Assembly: GCA_964019155.1 (NCBI GenBank)
Contig: OZ025239.1
Location: 5,554,883 to 5,618,882, forward strand
DNA length: 64,000 nt
From: Osedax fenrisi
Lineage: Eukaryota; Annelida; Polychaeta; Sabellida; Siboglinidae
Direction: 5' to 3'
Below are positions 34,301 to 43,726 of this stretch, piece after piece. The notes beneath the pieces are model-generated. The model made no database searches. It worked only from the letters and a program-made list of their open reading frames with translations, and was not told the DNA's origin. Both the position numbers and the translations under genes were made by a program. Within the stretch, counting starts at the first letter, position 1. Each line of letters begins with the position of its first letter.

Positions 34301-37300
34301 GGGTGGGCTGGCGTCGCTTGGATACGGCCGTGACGTGAATACTTTCGGCGTCGTCGCCTCGCTCCGATTGCAGGACGCGGCGGTGGACTGGGCGACGGGC
34401 GCGGCTCTTTATCGGCGAGCCACCTATTGAGATCTGGTCGTCGCGCTGTCAACGATGTTCTAGAGTTAGTGCTGGCGTTTGTGTGATGATTAAGAATGTT
34501 CTAGAGATAATGATCGCGTTCAATGATATGATTGACGCGGTGACATAATTTAAAAACTCGAGTATCGTGATTTGATGCGCTTTGGATTGAACGAAAATAT
34601 CGCACATTTTATAATAATTTCTATTTTACGATTATAAATAAAAAACTTCTAATAAATTATTTTTATTATAATTTTTTGATCGTAATATATCGAAAAATAG
34701 AGAACCATATTTTTAATACTTAATTTAAATAATGCGGTAACGCAAGTAATGATTATCGATACAAAGACAATAGAGTAACTAACGTTAGACTGAGTTAAAT
34801 CCATTGTAGACTTTGGGAAGCGTTTGATATCCAGATGATCGATACTCTGCAAGGATTACGCCTATTAATACCAGCTACCGTATTTGCACTAATTAGAGAT
34901 GGTTTAATGATACGGTCGACGGAAATCGTTTATAAAATCTAATACTTGTTTTGTTGTTTTAAAATGTAAATTATTAAATGTGAATACATATAAATTAAAA
35001 AACAGAATTTAATACAAATTATTTTGGATAAATTTAATATTAATTATTTTGGATAAATTTAATATAAATTATGGCGGATAATTTAGTATAAATTATTTTG
35101 GATAAATTTAATATAAATTATGAATTATTTTGGATAATTTAATATGAATTATTTCGGATAATTTAATATAAATTATGTCGGATAAATTTAATATAAATTA
35201 TTTCAGATAATTTAATATGAATTATTTCGGATAAATTTAATATGAATTATTTCGGATAATTTAATATAAATTATGTCGGATAAATTTAATATGAATTATT
35301 TCGGATAATTTAATATAAATTATTTCGGATAATTTAATATAAATTATGTCGGATAAATTTAATATAAATTATGTCGGATAAATTTAATATTAATTATATC
35401 GGATAAATTAATATAAATTATTTCGGATAAATTTAATATTAATTATTTCGGATAAATTATGTCTGATAAATTTAATAAAATTATGTCGGATAAATTTAAT
35501 ATTAATTATATCGGATAAATTAATATAAATTATTTCGGATAAATTTAATATTAATTATATCGGATAAATTTAATAAAATTATGTCGGATAAATTTAATAT
35601 AAATTATTTCGGATAAATTTAATATTAATTATATCGGATAAATTAATATAAATTATTTCGGATAAATTTAATATTAATTATATCGGATAAATTAATATAA
35701 ATTATTTCAGATAATTTAATATTAATTATTTCGGATAAATTTAATATTAATTATATCGGATAAATTAATATAAATTATTTCGGATAAATTTAATATTAAT
35801 TATTTCGGATAAATTATGTCTGATAAATTTAATAAAATTATTTCGGATAAATTTAATATTAATTATATCGGATAAATTAATATAAATTATTTCGGATAAA
35901 TTTAATATTAATTATATCGGATAAATTAATATAAATTAATTCGGATAAATTTAATATTAATTATATCGGATAAATTAATATAAATTATTTCAGATAATTT
36001 AATATTAATTATTTCGGATAAATTTAATATTAATTATATCGGATAAATTTAATAAAATTATGTCGGATAAATTTAATATTAATTATATCGGATAAATTAA
36101 TATAAATTATTTCGGATAAATTTAATATTAATTATATCGGATAAATTTAATATTAATTATATCGGATAAATTTAATATAAATTATGTCGGATAAATTTAA
36201 TATAAATTATTTCGGATAAATTTAATATTAATTATATCGGATAAATTAATATAAATTATTTCGGATAAATTTAATATTAATTATATCGGATAAATTAATA
36301 TAAATTATTTCAGATAATTTAATATTAATTATTTCGGATAAATTTAATATTAATTATATCGGATAAATTAATATAAATTATTTCGGAAAAATTTAATATT
36401 AATTATTTCGGATAAATTATGTCTGATAAATTTAATAAAATTATTTCGGATAAATTTAATATTAATTATATCGGATAAATTAATATAAATTATTTCGGAT
36501 AAATTTAATATTAATTATATCGGATAAATTAATATAAATTAATTCGGATAAATTTAATATTAATTATATCGGATAAATTAATATAAATTATTTCAGATAA
36601 TTTAATATTAATTATTTCGGATAAATTTAATATTAATTATATCGGATAAATTAATATAAATTATTTCGGATAAATTTAATATTAATTATTTCGGATAAAT
36701 TATGTCTGATAAATTTAATAAAATGATGTCGGATAAATTTAATATAAATTATTTCGGATAAATTTAATATTAATTATATCGGATAAATTAATATAAATTA
36801 TTTCGGATAAATTTAATATTAATTATATCGGATAAATTAATATAAATTATTTCGGATAAATTTAATATTAATTATTTCGGATAAATTATGTCTGATAACT
36901 CTAATAAAATTATGTCGGATAAATTTAATATAAATTATTTCGGATAAATTTAATATTAATTATATCGGATAAATTAATATAAATTATTTCGGATAAATTT
37001 AATATTAATTATATCGGATAAATTAATATAAATTATTTCGGATAAATTTAATATTAATTATTTCGGATAAATTATGTCTGATAAATTTAATAAAATTATT
37101 TCGGATAAATTTAATATTAATTATATCGGATAAATTAATATAAATTATTTCGGATAAATTTAATATTAATTATATCGGATAAATTAATATAAATTATTTC
37201 GGATAAATTTAATATTAATTATATCGGATAATTTAATATAAATAAGTCAGATAACTTTAATTCACATTGTTTATGATAAGTACGTATTGACATAGGAGTG

Positions 37301-38179
37301 ACATACACATGAATGAGTTCAGTGGCATAACGACGACTAACCAAGTCTAGCTGAATACAGACGTGTTCCAGACCAGATGTCAACGTTATCATGATGTTCA
37401 ACATCTGTGTGTGTGTGAACGCGAACAGTAGTATCGCGGGTAGCAGTCGTACCGTACAAATACACAACAGTTAAAGTTAAATCATACCGTATATGAATGA
37501 ATGAATGTTTATTTAAATGTATATATAATTTAAATTATTTTTTATGATATGAAATGACTTGATATTAAGTGACTCGGTACAAAGTGACTCGGTACTAAGT
37601 GACTCGGTGTGAAATGACTGGTATTCGTATGCGTACGTACTCAGTAAAGTAATTGTAATATAGTGTGGGTGCTTATTTCTATGTCTCAACTATGACTATT
37701 CAAAGTGTTTGATATTATTCGTAGTTCAATGGATGATTCGAGTGTATTTCCTGATTCTAATCAATGATTGTGTACAGAAAAGTAATTCAGTGAATTTATA
37801 ATTGATATAAACTACATTAGGTATTAAATTCAGTGACTTCTTAAGCTAAAGGACATACGTTATGAATCACCGTTCAATTCAACAAGAGTGGTAAAATTGT
37901 AAAACAAATTTTATGTTATTTATTTTCTTGATTTCGTATTAATCTTTTTATTTATTTCAATAATGTAAGTTATCATTTGCAAATATTTCACCTTTATACT
38001 TGGCTATATATAGTGTTCAATAGAAAATAAATCAAAGTGCTCTTTTACCAGATTTACATAAATCAGCGTAATAATTAGGTTAAGTGGTGAATACATTATC
38101 TCTGTGAACATTTGTATACAATCTTTTGTTTTATGTGTTATCTATATCACTCTCTCCCTATCTCTCTCTCTATATATCA

Positions 38180-38223
<44 letters not shown>

Positions 38224-39567
38224 CACTTTCTCTCTCCACTCTCTCTATATATCACTCTATATCCCTCCCCCCCTCTCACTCTCTCGTGAATAATTAACAA
38301 CCGGCGAGGTTACTAACATCGTTATCGAGTAGCAAAGACTCGAGCTTGTAGTGCTTCTTAACGAGCTGGTCGTTTGCTACAATGGTCAGCAGGTAACTCT
38401 CCATCGCTCCGCAGGACAGCGCCCGGTATAGCCAAAATCTGCCTGTTAATAGCCACGTATGATGCGTTGCATAGTAGCGTAGGCATGTTGTGGGGTATAA
38501 CGCTATCTAATAATGGTGTCTAATAATATCATTTATTAGAAGAATATTGTTTGCTCTCTATTTCGTTTTCTAGTTTATAACATTAATATACTTTTTCCGA
38601 CTAAAAGGTTTCGCAATAATATCACGGCCTATCTCCTCCCATTGTTGTTGTCGCTCATTTATAATGATGTTACATGATGTTATATACAGGTGTATGACGA
38701 CGTTATTGAATTGGGTACTTCGTGGTATTAATACTAATGTTGTATAGTATTTTATATTGATGTATTACTATGTATATGGATATATAATCGTGTAAATAAT
38801 GGTGTATCTATCTAGAGCTAGATCTATAATTTATTGAATTACGGAAAAAATAATAATAAAAAAGTAGAAAATTAAATAAGTGATAATATAATAAGAAATG
38901 AAACAAGAACAAATTAAAATAAATAAGGGATGAATTAAAATTGAATTACGCCTGAATCAGGCGACCTGATACTTAAATGTGAGCTGGGGGTCATCTAAAT
39001 GAATTTATAAGTTGTATAATCATATATATATACATGTATTATACACTATTCACAATATAACTACAATATAACTACATAAGTACATTACCTCTTCTGAGAT
39101 CTGATTTAACATCTTTAGATTCTAGTATTTCAGAAAGCGTAACTTTGTCTGTAATATTCCTGACGAATCTCCAATATCCTTTAGAAGAACTCTTCAGTCT
39201 GTTACGTGGATACATTCGTATTACGATTAACATGTATGACTAATAGTTGCGCAGAGCTTCACTTAAATATCATGTATCTATAACATAGTTTTTAATATAT
39301 TATTCATTGTATATAATATGTATATAACACAAGTTTGCACAACATTATTATACTATATATATATATATATATATATTATATAAATAAGCCATCCTATCCT
39401 ATATATCAATGAATATATATGTATATAATGTATATTATTGAACATTGATCGATATGTACTAGCCCATGAGAGAAGAACTTATCAAAGTGATTAAGGAAAG
39501 TGACCAGTTGAGGAGAGTTGTTGGTTAGGATCACTACCTCCTCTTTAGTGTGCTTCAACGATTGTAT
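17508..39567 (-). CDS. PLEKHM2: PLEKHM2 (SKIP)-like RUN and PH domain protein, 16 exons found
   Basis: Exons in reading order: 39567-39460, 39191-39089, 38442-38318, 37404-37342, 34846-34784, 34445-33688, 33433-33364, 32463-32305, 28712-28624, 28136-27992, 25168-25008, 24227-24162, 21861-21699, 20628-20458, 20393-20289, 17600-17508. Joined length 2442 nt (813 codons plus stop), all phases consistent. Exons 1-5 give a RUN domain (GYWRFVRN; GRFWLYRALSCGAMESYL; ITLTSGLEHVCIQLDL). Exon 6 is a Ser/Ala/Pro linker. Exons 7-10 match the conserved pre-PH region (LLSDRCAYIVKLL; CDVDFVSLSFNDQTVTIASK; PIVTDSTLERVSICKAIAAE). Exons 11-13 form the PH domain (QGYLKVKC; GCRRTT; KHTFEVLMKDGSSIEL). In vertebrates (about 1019 aa) PLEKHM2 binds Arl8 on lysosomes and kinesin-1 light chain. 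The first ~20 residues of the family are not found here. I see no canonical kinesin-binding W-acidic motif. Confidence 0.85.
17601..19998. other. Intron: AT-rich, nothing recognised
   Basis: About 2.4 kb of very AT-rich DNA between the last two PLEKHM2-like exons. Homopolymer A tracts and scattered TTAATTAA-like strings only. Confidence 0.5.
19999..20231. mobile_element. CCCAGCAAAC foldback MITE, copy in the PLEKHM2-like gene
   Basis: Starts CCCAGCAAACAGTAAGAGC, ends CTGTTAGCTGGG, flanked by TA (TATA) on both sides, with AGCAGCATAAT units and the TGAGGCTCTAGCAT block. The arms are unequal, so it is internally deleted. It lies 57 bp beyond the donor of the penultimate exon. Confidence 0.82.
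20289..20393 (-). CDS. PLEKHM2: PLEKHM2-like exon, penultimate
   Basis: 35 codons; FFWLFYFNSISERHYFTDNI and SDLWKLYFK fit WVIYLSCTSELDRLLSAL..WKTIYQ. Acceptor CTTTACAG, donor GTTATT (weak). If unspliced, the frame runs on 22 codons and stops at a TAA inside the end of the MITE at 19999-20231. Confidence 0.82.
20458..20628 (-). CDS. PLEKHM2: PLEKHM2-like exon after the PH domain
   Basis: 57 codons; IACCVAMVTLKDSFSLVTYQ and RVLGTCPLVDLQMIF fit the family's IPCCLV...LFTCHED...SLGTAKL.DI. Acceptor CCCCTACAG follows a (TAC)n run. Donor GTTTGT. Confidence 0.87.
20646..20754. repeat. (TAG)n microsatellite near an acceptor
   Basis: About 33 TAG units on the plus strand, i.e. (CTA)n on the transcribed strand, ending ~18-30 bp upstream of the exon at 20628. 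A shorter piece continues at 21665-21692 on the far side of the element at 20755-21659. Confidence 0.9.
20755..21659. mobile_element. Non-autonomous element inserted in a (TAG)n microsatellite
   Basis: Left end GGTTCCATTATTTTTGGTAA then TAACCTGTTTTTACC; right end GGTTATTACCATAGGCGGTA then AAACATATGGAAC, a mirrored pair with insertions. TAG repeats abut both sides, so it split one microsatellite. Internal motif GGCAAAAACC recurs near both ends. AT-rich interior, no ORF. Superfamily not determined. Confidence 0.65.
21699..21861 (-). CDS. PLEKHM2: PLEKHM2-like exon, PH domain end
   Basis: GDCIGCRRTT then KHTFEVLMKDGSSIEL and IQWITHICAI, the last strands and C-terminal helix of the PH domain (family: GGCRRA...FQVIL..RPCLEL...EWMQHLCQA). 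The Trp that closes the fold is present. Donor GTACAA. Confidence 0.92.
22838..22911 (-). repeat. Hairpin module of a dispersed retroposon-like family
   Basis: On the minus strand GGGATAATTGTCTCGATGAG...TTCTATAATTACCCTGGAATTGCC followed by (AAT)n. Relatives: 41957-42030 (minus), 44296-44372 (plus), 61347-61400 (plus). The GGGTAATTRT and ATAATTACCC blocks pair into a stem in each copy. Confidence 0.6.
22913..23820. mobile_element. Non-autonomous hAT element with perfect 8-bp target duplication
   Basis: Begins TAGTGTTGTCA, ends TGACAACGCTA, and is flanked by CTATATAT on both sides (22905-22912, 23821-23828). The left third is a degenerate array of GTATCAGTATCG and the right part an array of AGTCCGAAATAGTCCG and GGTCCGA. 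A pair of GTGTCGCGGATACATAC motifs sits at 23438 and 23520. No transposase. Confidence 0.83.
24086..24142. repeat. (GAT)n microsatellite
   Basis: About 18 GAT units just inside the intron next to the middle PH-domain exon. Confidence 0.9.
24162..24227 (-). CDS. PLEKHM2: PLEKHM2-like exon, PH domain middle
   Basis: SGNLLKQFNNDKMTQLTRNY then QL, corresponding to the VLSNGILYQYPDRTDVIPL strands. Donor GTTTAT directly before a (CAT)n tract (24086-24140 on the plus strand as GAT). Confidence 0.82.
25008..25168 (-). CDS. PLEKHM2: PLEKHM2-like exon, PH domain start
   Basis: Contains VTLTHWKDS (family: VRFYGLVHWED), then QGYLKVKCSATLIYNETWTL and AYFIL, the first strands of a PH domain. Acceptor ATCATAG, donor GTATGC, phase 2. 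Confidence 0.88.
25169..27991. other. Intron: AT-rich, nothing recognised
   Basis: 2.8-kb intron of the PLEKHM2-like gene with A/T homopolymer runs (26280-26660). No element ends or exon-like islands seen, apart from slightly GC-richer sequence at 27640-27990 next to the exon. Confidence 0.5.
27992..28136 (-). CDS. PLEKHM2: PLEKHM2-like exon
   Basis: 48 codons; NPIVTDSTLERVSICKAIAA matches the strongly conserved PSILTDATMEKLALAKFVA block. CTGAACCCCAC is locally duplicated (LNPTLNP). Donor GTAACC. Confidence 0.9.
28225..28485. repeat. Dispersed ~270-bp repeat, copy 1
   Basis: Shares with 32768-33095 the blocks AGTGGA..., GCAATTGAATGTAG.GT.TGG, CACT, TGCTGCAG-like, then TTGATAATT, ATCAAT, and GATATCATACTATTTTAT plus AATCTAAATCCAT. 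Both copies lie in introns of the PLEKHM2-like gene in the same orientation. Confidence 0.7.
28624..28712 (-). CDS. PLEKHM2: PLEKHM2-like exon
   Basis: LSFNDQTVTIASKVNNAKIA then LTTGCASLS; family pattern DQQTVKLVCTNRR..FLLDT. Acceptor TCCACAG, donor GTTCAC, phase 2. Confidence 0.85.
28713..31399. other. Intron: AT-rich, minor repeats only
   Basis: Contains a TAGTACTTAGTAT-type short repeat patch (29300-29360) and (TA)n tracts (28868, 30443, 30958, 31300). Nothing coding seen. Confidence 0.5.
31400..31480 (+). mobile_element. Probable tRNA-derived SINE head
   Basis: B-box-like GTGGGTTGGAATCCCGATC (31411-31430 region) preceded by TGGTATAGTCATCTAGAG, which could be a worn A box. No cloverleaf can be drawn with confidence. 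Confidence 0.4.
32305..32463 (-). CDS. PLEKHM2: PLEKHM2-like exon
   Basis: 53 codons with NTYTGHNLGEQARVMFLLSD and RCAYIVKLL, ending DVDFVS. The family pattern is STGH...LYVLLTDCYVYLL...ELDYVSV. Acceptor CCACTAG, donor GTTAGT. Confidence 0.88.
32768..33095. repeat. Dispersed ~270-bp repeat, copy 2
   Basis: Sister of 28225-28485, with an inserted (TA)n tract near 32930-32960. Ends near GAAGTCACTT as in copy 1. Confidence 0.7.
33336..33363. repeat. (TAC)n microsatellite forming a splice donor
   Basis: ACTACTACTACTAC on the plus strand touches the exon at 33364; on the transcribed strand the exon is followed directly by GTAGTAGTAG, so the first repeat unit is the donor. Confidence 0.85.
33364..33433 (-). 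CDS. PLEKHM2: PLEKHM2-like exon
   Basis: 23 codons, LDQNEILQVSLDVLKYDTEK then PVK; the family has a similar VDNNHLLLLMIHVFRE stretch. The donor is the first GT of a (GTA)n run. Confidence 0.75.
33688..34445 (-). CDS. PLEKHM2: PLEKHM2-like large linker exon
   Basis: 758 nt, the largest exon and the most GC-rich part of the window. Low-complexity, with Arg-rich start (SRARRPVHRR; RRQPTRVRRRRP), a DSGIGIEG motif comparable with the DSGVDEG of vertebrate PLEKHM2, a Ser run, and DLDSISTVWVDSFNAADLDD near the end. The only Trp (VWVD) lacks the acidic neighbours of a classical kinesin-light-chain W-acidic motif. Acceptor GTTGACAG, donor GTTAGT (phase 2). Confidence 0.85.
34784..34846 (-). CDS. PLEKHM2: PLEKHM2-like exon after the RUN domain
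   Basis: 21 codons, SIDHLDIKRFPKSTMDL and on, aligned with the family's YLDL-type stretch after the RUN domain. Acceptor ATCCTTGCAG, donor GTTAGT, phase 0 both sides. It is separated from the previous exon by the 2.2-kb satellite. Confidence 0.7.
35007..37255. repeat. 2.2-kb intronic satellite, ~24/25-bp monomers
   Basis: About 90 monomers of TTTCGGATAAATTTAATAT-type sequence. Two variants alternate, one ending TTAATTATATCGGATAAAT and one with TAATATAAATTATTTCGG, giving a 49-bp dimer. A marker variant (TATGTCTGATAAATTTAATA) recurs at about 35460, 35817, 36418, 36710, 36890 and 37075, showing higher-order amplification. It fills nearly all of the intron 34847-37341. Confidence 0.95.
37342..37404 (-). 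CDS. PLEKHM2: PLEKHM2-like exon, RUN domain end
   Basis: MLNIMITLTSGLEHVCIQLD plus L, fitting the family pattern LTLVSGLE.I.FELDL. Acceptor (CA)n-ACAG. I place the donor at GTTAGT; a second in-phase donor (GTGTAT) would extend it to 37309. Confidence 0.8.
38143..38285. repeat. CT-rich microsatellite next to an exon
   Basis: (TC)n interrupted by TATATATCACTTT blocks, ending ~33 bp from the RUN-core exon, on its donor side. Confidence 0.85.
38318..38442 (-). CDS. PLEKHM2: PLEKHM2-like exon, RUN domain core
   Basis: GRFWLYRALSCGAMESYLLT is the diagnostic RUN-domain core (family: GR.WLY.AL....LESYL). Acceptor ATTAACAG at 38443, four bases before a competing CAG. Donor GTTAGT. Confidence 0.88.
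39089..39191 (-). CDS. PLEKHM2: PLEKHM2-like exon, RUN domain
   Basis: Encodes SSSKGYWRFVRNITDKVTLS and on to DLRR; the family pattern has SSGYW at this point. The acceptor is ambiguous between 39191 (ACTGAAG|, phase 0) and 39198 (GTAACAG|, phase 2); only the first keeps frame with a GT donor upstream. Donor GTAATG, phase 1. Confidence 0.75.
39460..39567 (-). CDS. PLEKHM2: PLEKHM2-like exon, RUN domain start
   Basis: 36 codons IQSLKHTKEEVVILTNNSPQ to HFDKFFSHGL, matching the first helices of the RUN domain. Acceptor CTACCTACAG; an in-frame ATG five codons further upstream (MPYLQ) could alternatively serve as a start. Donor GTACAT, phase 0. Confidence 0.8.
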
Positions 39568-39682
39568 CTGTAGGTAGGGCATCGTAGCGGATATAGCAAA
39601 CACACACGCGTACACGATAGATGATTGATAGTTAGTTATGGCGATGAAACAAAACGATACGACGCGCAATGAAACGAGTATA

Positions 39683-39822
39683 TAATAATAATAATAATAA
39701 ATAATATTTATTAGAAGAAAGTTGTAATTTTTTTCGAAGTATTTAAATTAATTATATTGTTATTTCCTCTAAAGAGCTTCAGATAAAGATCAATATCTTT
39801 TCTATGCTGTCGTCCGAGGTAT
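39683..39822 (-). repeat. Second full copy of the (ATT)n-tailed retroposon end
   Basis: Matches 11225-11352 from AATATTTATTAGAAGAAAGTT through TCTTTTCTATGCTGTCGTCC with few changes. Confidence 0.68.
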
Positions 39823-39945
39823 ATATACTTTTATATATAGTAAATCATAATAATAAATAAACAATTGATTTACACGGATCGTTAAAGTAAAGCCTACTAG
39901 CATATAATACAAGAATGAGAGGAACATGTGAAGGTGATGAGTAAT

Positions 39946-41880
39946 TAGGGTTGTGAGTTAATAAAAAACACGTTTTAAACAGACGTTTTAAACAAAGAAT
40001 AAAAAACGAAAAAAACGAGATATTATTTAATAAGTGTTTAAAATATAATATTATTATTATTATAATAAAGTAAAATTAGATTTCTTTTATATTTTGTATA
40101 ATAATTGAAAAATTAATGATTATAATCAATAAATTAAATAATTATTTAATAAATGTATAAAATAAATATAATATTATAATTATTATATTAATCAAGTAAA
40201 ATTAGATTTATTTTATGCTTTGATATAATATTGTATACTAATTTAAAAATGAACGATTATTTAATAAATGTATACAATTATTATATTATTATTATAATAA
40301 TAAAGTAAAATTAGATTTCTTTTATATTTTTTATAATAATTGAAAAATTAATGATTATTTAATAAATGTATACAAATATAATATTATTATCATAATGATA
40401 TATAAAGTTAGATTAGATAAAATTAGATTTATTTTAATGTTTTTATATAATCAATTGTATAATAATATATATTATGTTTAATATACAGTAAAACCTCTCT
40501 ATAAGAAACTATTTTTTTTGAGTACTTTTTTTCTTATAGAGAGGTTTTCTTATAAAGAGGTTTTTACTTTTCCAATGATTTTAAGAATTAATTTATAATT
40601 GAAAATGCATTATATAACCTATAGGTTATATATATATATAGTATATTTATTTATTTATATTTATTTAAAAGTATTAATCAAAAGAATAGTTTAGAAAGGG
40701 AGACGATCAAAAAGGACGAGTTGAGGGTTAAAGGTTACATTTGAAATACGAGTTAATATATTAATATTTAGTTAGTATATATACTATAGTATATACATAT
40801 ATTTTGTATAGATATTTGTGGGTTATTTGGTTTAATTGGTTTAGTTTTGTCCTGTTTGTTTTTTTGTAGCTGCATTACATCCCAAAATGAGCCTATACAA
40901 ATTTATTTCGGATTTAAGATTTAACCATTTCACCCCAACTCGTCATTTTTGATCGTAACCCGTTTAGAAATATGATTTATTTAAATAGTTTTTAATAATT
41001 GTTTGCTTTAAAATAATGTTATCTGTACAATTTATATATTACAATATTAAAATAATCTATTATTTAACAATTAATTGTAGAATATAATAAATTGTATCAT
41101 CAATACATTTAAAGATATACAATAACAATTATTAATTAATTTTAATTCATTTCGAGCTATTTATGTAATATAAAATATTTGTAAGAAAAAAAATATATCT
41201 TATATAATAATTAATTTCTATAATTGTTATCAATATACAATACTTCTATTTATATATAATTATTTTGTATACAATAAGTTTCTTATAAAGAGGTTTTAGT
41301 TATATTTTTCTTATAAGATTTTCTTATAAAGAGGTTTTTTTAATGTGGAAAAGGTTGAAGTCCAACCAAATGTGTGAACAATTTTCTTATAAAGAGGTTT
41401 TTCTTATAAAGAGGTTTCTTATAGAGAGGTTTTACTGTATTTATTTTATAATAATTTATTATAAAAGAAATATGAAAGTTCATACATTTTTTATAATATT
41501 AATTATATACAAATACAATGTATATTATACATAGATTGTGATACAATCTCCATGTCTATAGCATTAAATAATACATGAATAATCAGTGTTATATTGTAAC
41601 AAAATAAATATTATAATAATTATAATTGTCATACTAATGTAGAGTATGACAATATTATTTAATGATGCTAATAATACAGATACTATATTATTTGAATGAA
41701 TATTCATAATATGTACTTACTTTATTATTATTTTATTATTTAATAATATCTTTATAATAATTTTTTTTGTAATAGAAAAAATCGGATAAAAAACGAATAA
41801 AACGAATTAAAAACGAAAAAAACCGTTTAAAACATGTTTTAAACTAGCATTAATAAAAAACGCGTTTTTTAACAACCCTA
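39946..41880. mobile_element. hAT-like element with perfect 8-bp target duplication
   Basis: Left end TAGGGTTGTGAGTTAATAAA, right end CGTTTTTTAACAACCCTA; both ends also carry ACGTTTTAAAC / GTTTTAAAC motifs. Flanked by TGAGTAAT on both sides (39938-39945, 41881-41888). No transposase. A mariner-like element (40486-41437) is nested inside. Confidence 0.83.
40486..41437. mobile_element. Tc1/mariner (Tigger-like) non-autonomous element
   Basis: Termini CAGTAAAACCTCTCTATAAG and CTTATAGAGAGGTTTTACTG are perfect mirror images, flanked by TA on both sides, the standard target of this superfamily. Extra copies of CTTATAAAGAGGTTTT sit inside both ends. A further inverted pair near 40690 and 40960 (CGATCAAAAAGGACGAGTTG and its mirror) suggests another nested foldback. 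No transposase. Confidence 0.85.
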
Positions 41881-41956
41881 TGAGTAATACATACAAAGAA
41901 CATAAAATCAACTTCTAGGTAGGGGGTATATGTATTATAGACTACAATTTATAGTT

Positions 41957-42030
41957 ATTATTATCAGATGTAATCATTACCAGGGTAATTATAGCAGAAT
42001 CGGTGCTTATCGAAACGAGTATCACCCTTC
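41957..42030 (-). repeat. Hairpin module, second copy
   Basis: TTATCAGATGTAATCATTACCAGGGTAATTATAGC...CGAAACGAGTATCACCC on the plus strand, same layout as 22838-22911. Confidence 0.55.
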
Positions 42031-42144
42031 TGTTACCGGGATGAGATTCGAGATAAATTACAATAATATATAAATATGTAGGCGTCTGTATATGGGCAAT
42101 GTAATAACTGTACAAGTGTGTGCGGTGAGGCGAACGTTTAGTTA

Positions 42145-42381
42145 AGGGGGTCACATCCCACTACAAGTATATCTGGAAACTTGCCGGAAATACGGTAACT
42201 TTAAAACGCTTTTCTATCAAGTTAACTACAATTTTAGTGGGATGCCCCCTTATTTTCCGGCAACTTGCCTGAAATATAGTAACTGTATAGCGGGTATCCT
42301 ATTACAACTTGATAGAAAATCGTTTTAAAGTTAAAATATTTTCGGCAAGTTGCCGGAAATACTTGTAGTGGGATACCCCCT
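42145..42381. mobile_element. PIF/Harbinger-like MITE, copy 1
   Basis: Ends AGGGGGT...CATCCCACTACAAG and CTTGTAGTGGGATACCCCCT are inverted, flanked by TTA on both sides, the target duplication of Harbinger elements. The interior repeats GCAAGTTGCCGGAAA in both orientations, itself partly palindromic. Confidence 0.82.
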
Positions 42382-42384
42382 TTA

Positions 42385-43725
42385 TGCGTAGTGCATTGTA
42401 TTATCCCGTTAAACTCACTAACAACAAAGATTACAGAAGGAAAGATACGTGTCACTCTAATGAATTAGTGAAATTAATGAAAAATTGCGCCACCTGTACT
42501 GATAACTATTTATTTTAATTCTATTTTTAGTTTATATTCGTTTATATGTCAATTTTAAAAATATATTACTATTATAAATGAAAAGTTACGTCCATTTTTG
42601 AATACAATAAATATTTGATTTATAGTGCTTGTTTTAAGAATATAATTAGAATAATTTTTCGTAAAATATACAGCCATATTCAACAAATATAATAAATCAA
42701 TAGATCCACTTTCAATATAAAAGTATATATCTTTTGTGACATTGTAAATATGTGTAATAATAATATGTAACAATAATTTGACAATTCACCATTGAAATTA
42801 TTTAAAACGATAGTATTTCCACCTATATTTCAAACTATTCAGTATTCAAATTTATTTCACGTAAATAGATACAAGTGATATATCTTTGCTTCGCAAAATC
42901 ATTGAAAATAATGAAGATAGGTAGAGATGGTTCAATTAAATACAATTAGTTAAATAATACTTTAAGTCACAATTTAATCACCCAATATAAATAATGTTTA
43001 AAAATAAAAAAAAAAGTAATTCTTTATTCCTTCATTTTCTAAATTATAATGAAATTGGAATATATAGGTAGTGTTAAGATATACTATTTATTGTAATATC
43101 AACATTTAAATCGCCAACAAATATCATGATTAAAACCCTTTTTTTTCAAATTGCCTATATATATTATATTCTAAAAATATATTTATTTTACCATAATTTG
43201 TTGTAATAAAAGTTACAAAGGTATTCTTAAGCCGGCACGAGTCTTGTCTTAATAATAGTGTAGTTATATATAGTTATACGTAGCTATATATATATATATA
43301 TATATTGTAGTACAAGCTAGTTTTATGAGTGAAAATACGTATGGTAAATGAAATAAATACAAAATATTATAGCATCTCATAGTTAATATACACATTTTAA
43401 AATAGCTGAATCTTAGATTCGTGTTTGCATATAAATATAAATATATATATATATTATGGTCTATATATAAGTATATATTACGATCCGAGATATATATATA
43501 TTATGGTGGTAGATCTATATATAGATTATGTGCATGGGTATTTAATGAATAGTGATAAATACACACGATATCTTCAATGATAAAAGTATAAGGCATCGCG
43601 AGTATAAGGCATCGCTGGAAAATTTCATTGAATCCCGAACTAGAGGTAATGTTTACTTAATGGTTTATCTAGTTATTCAAAATACAAAGTAACGTGAAAT
43701 TGTATTAATAATATTGTTATTATGA
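42385..43725. other. Gene-free AT-rich stretch
   Basis: No exon, element end or RNA gene recognised. Direct repeat GTATAAGGCATCGC near 43589 and 43604. Confidence 0.5.
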
Positions 43726-43726
43726 T

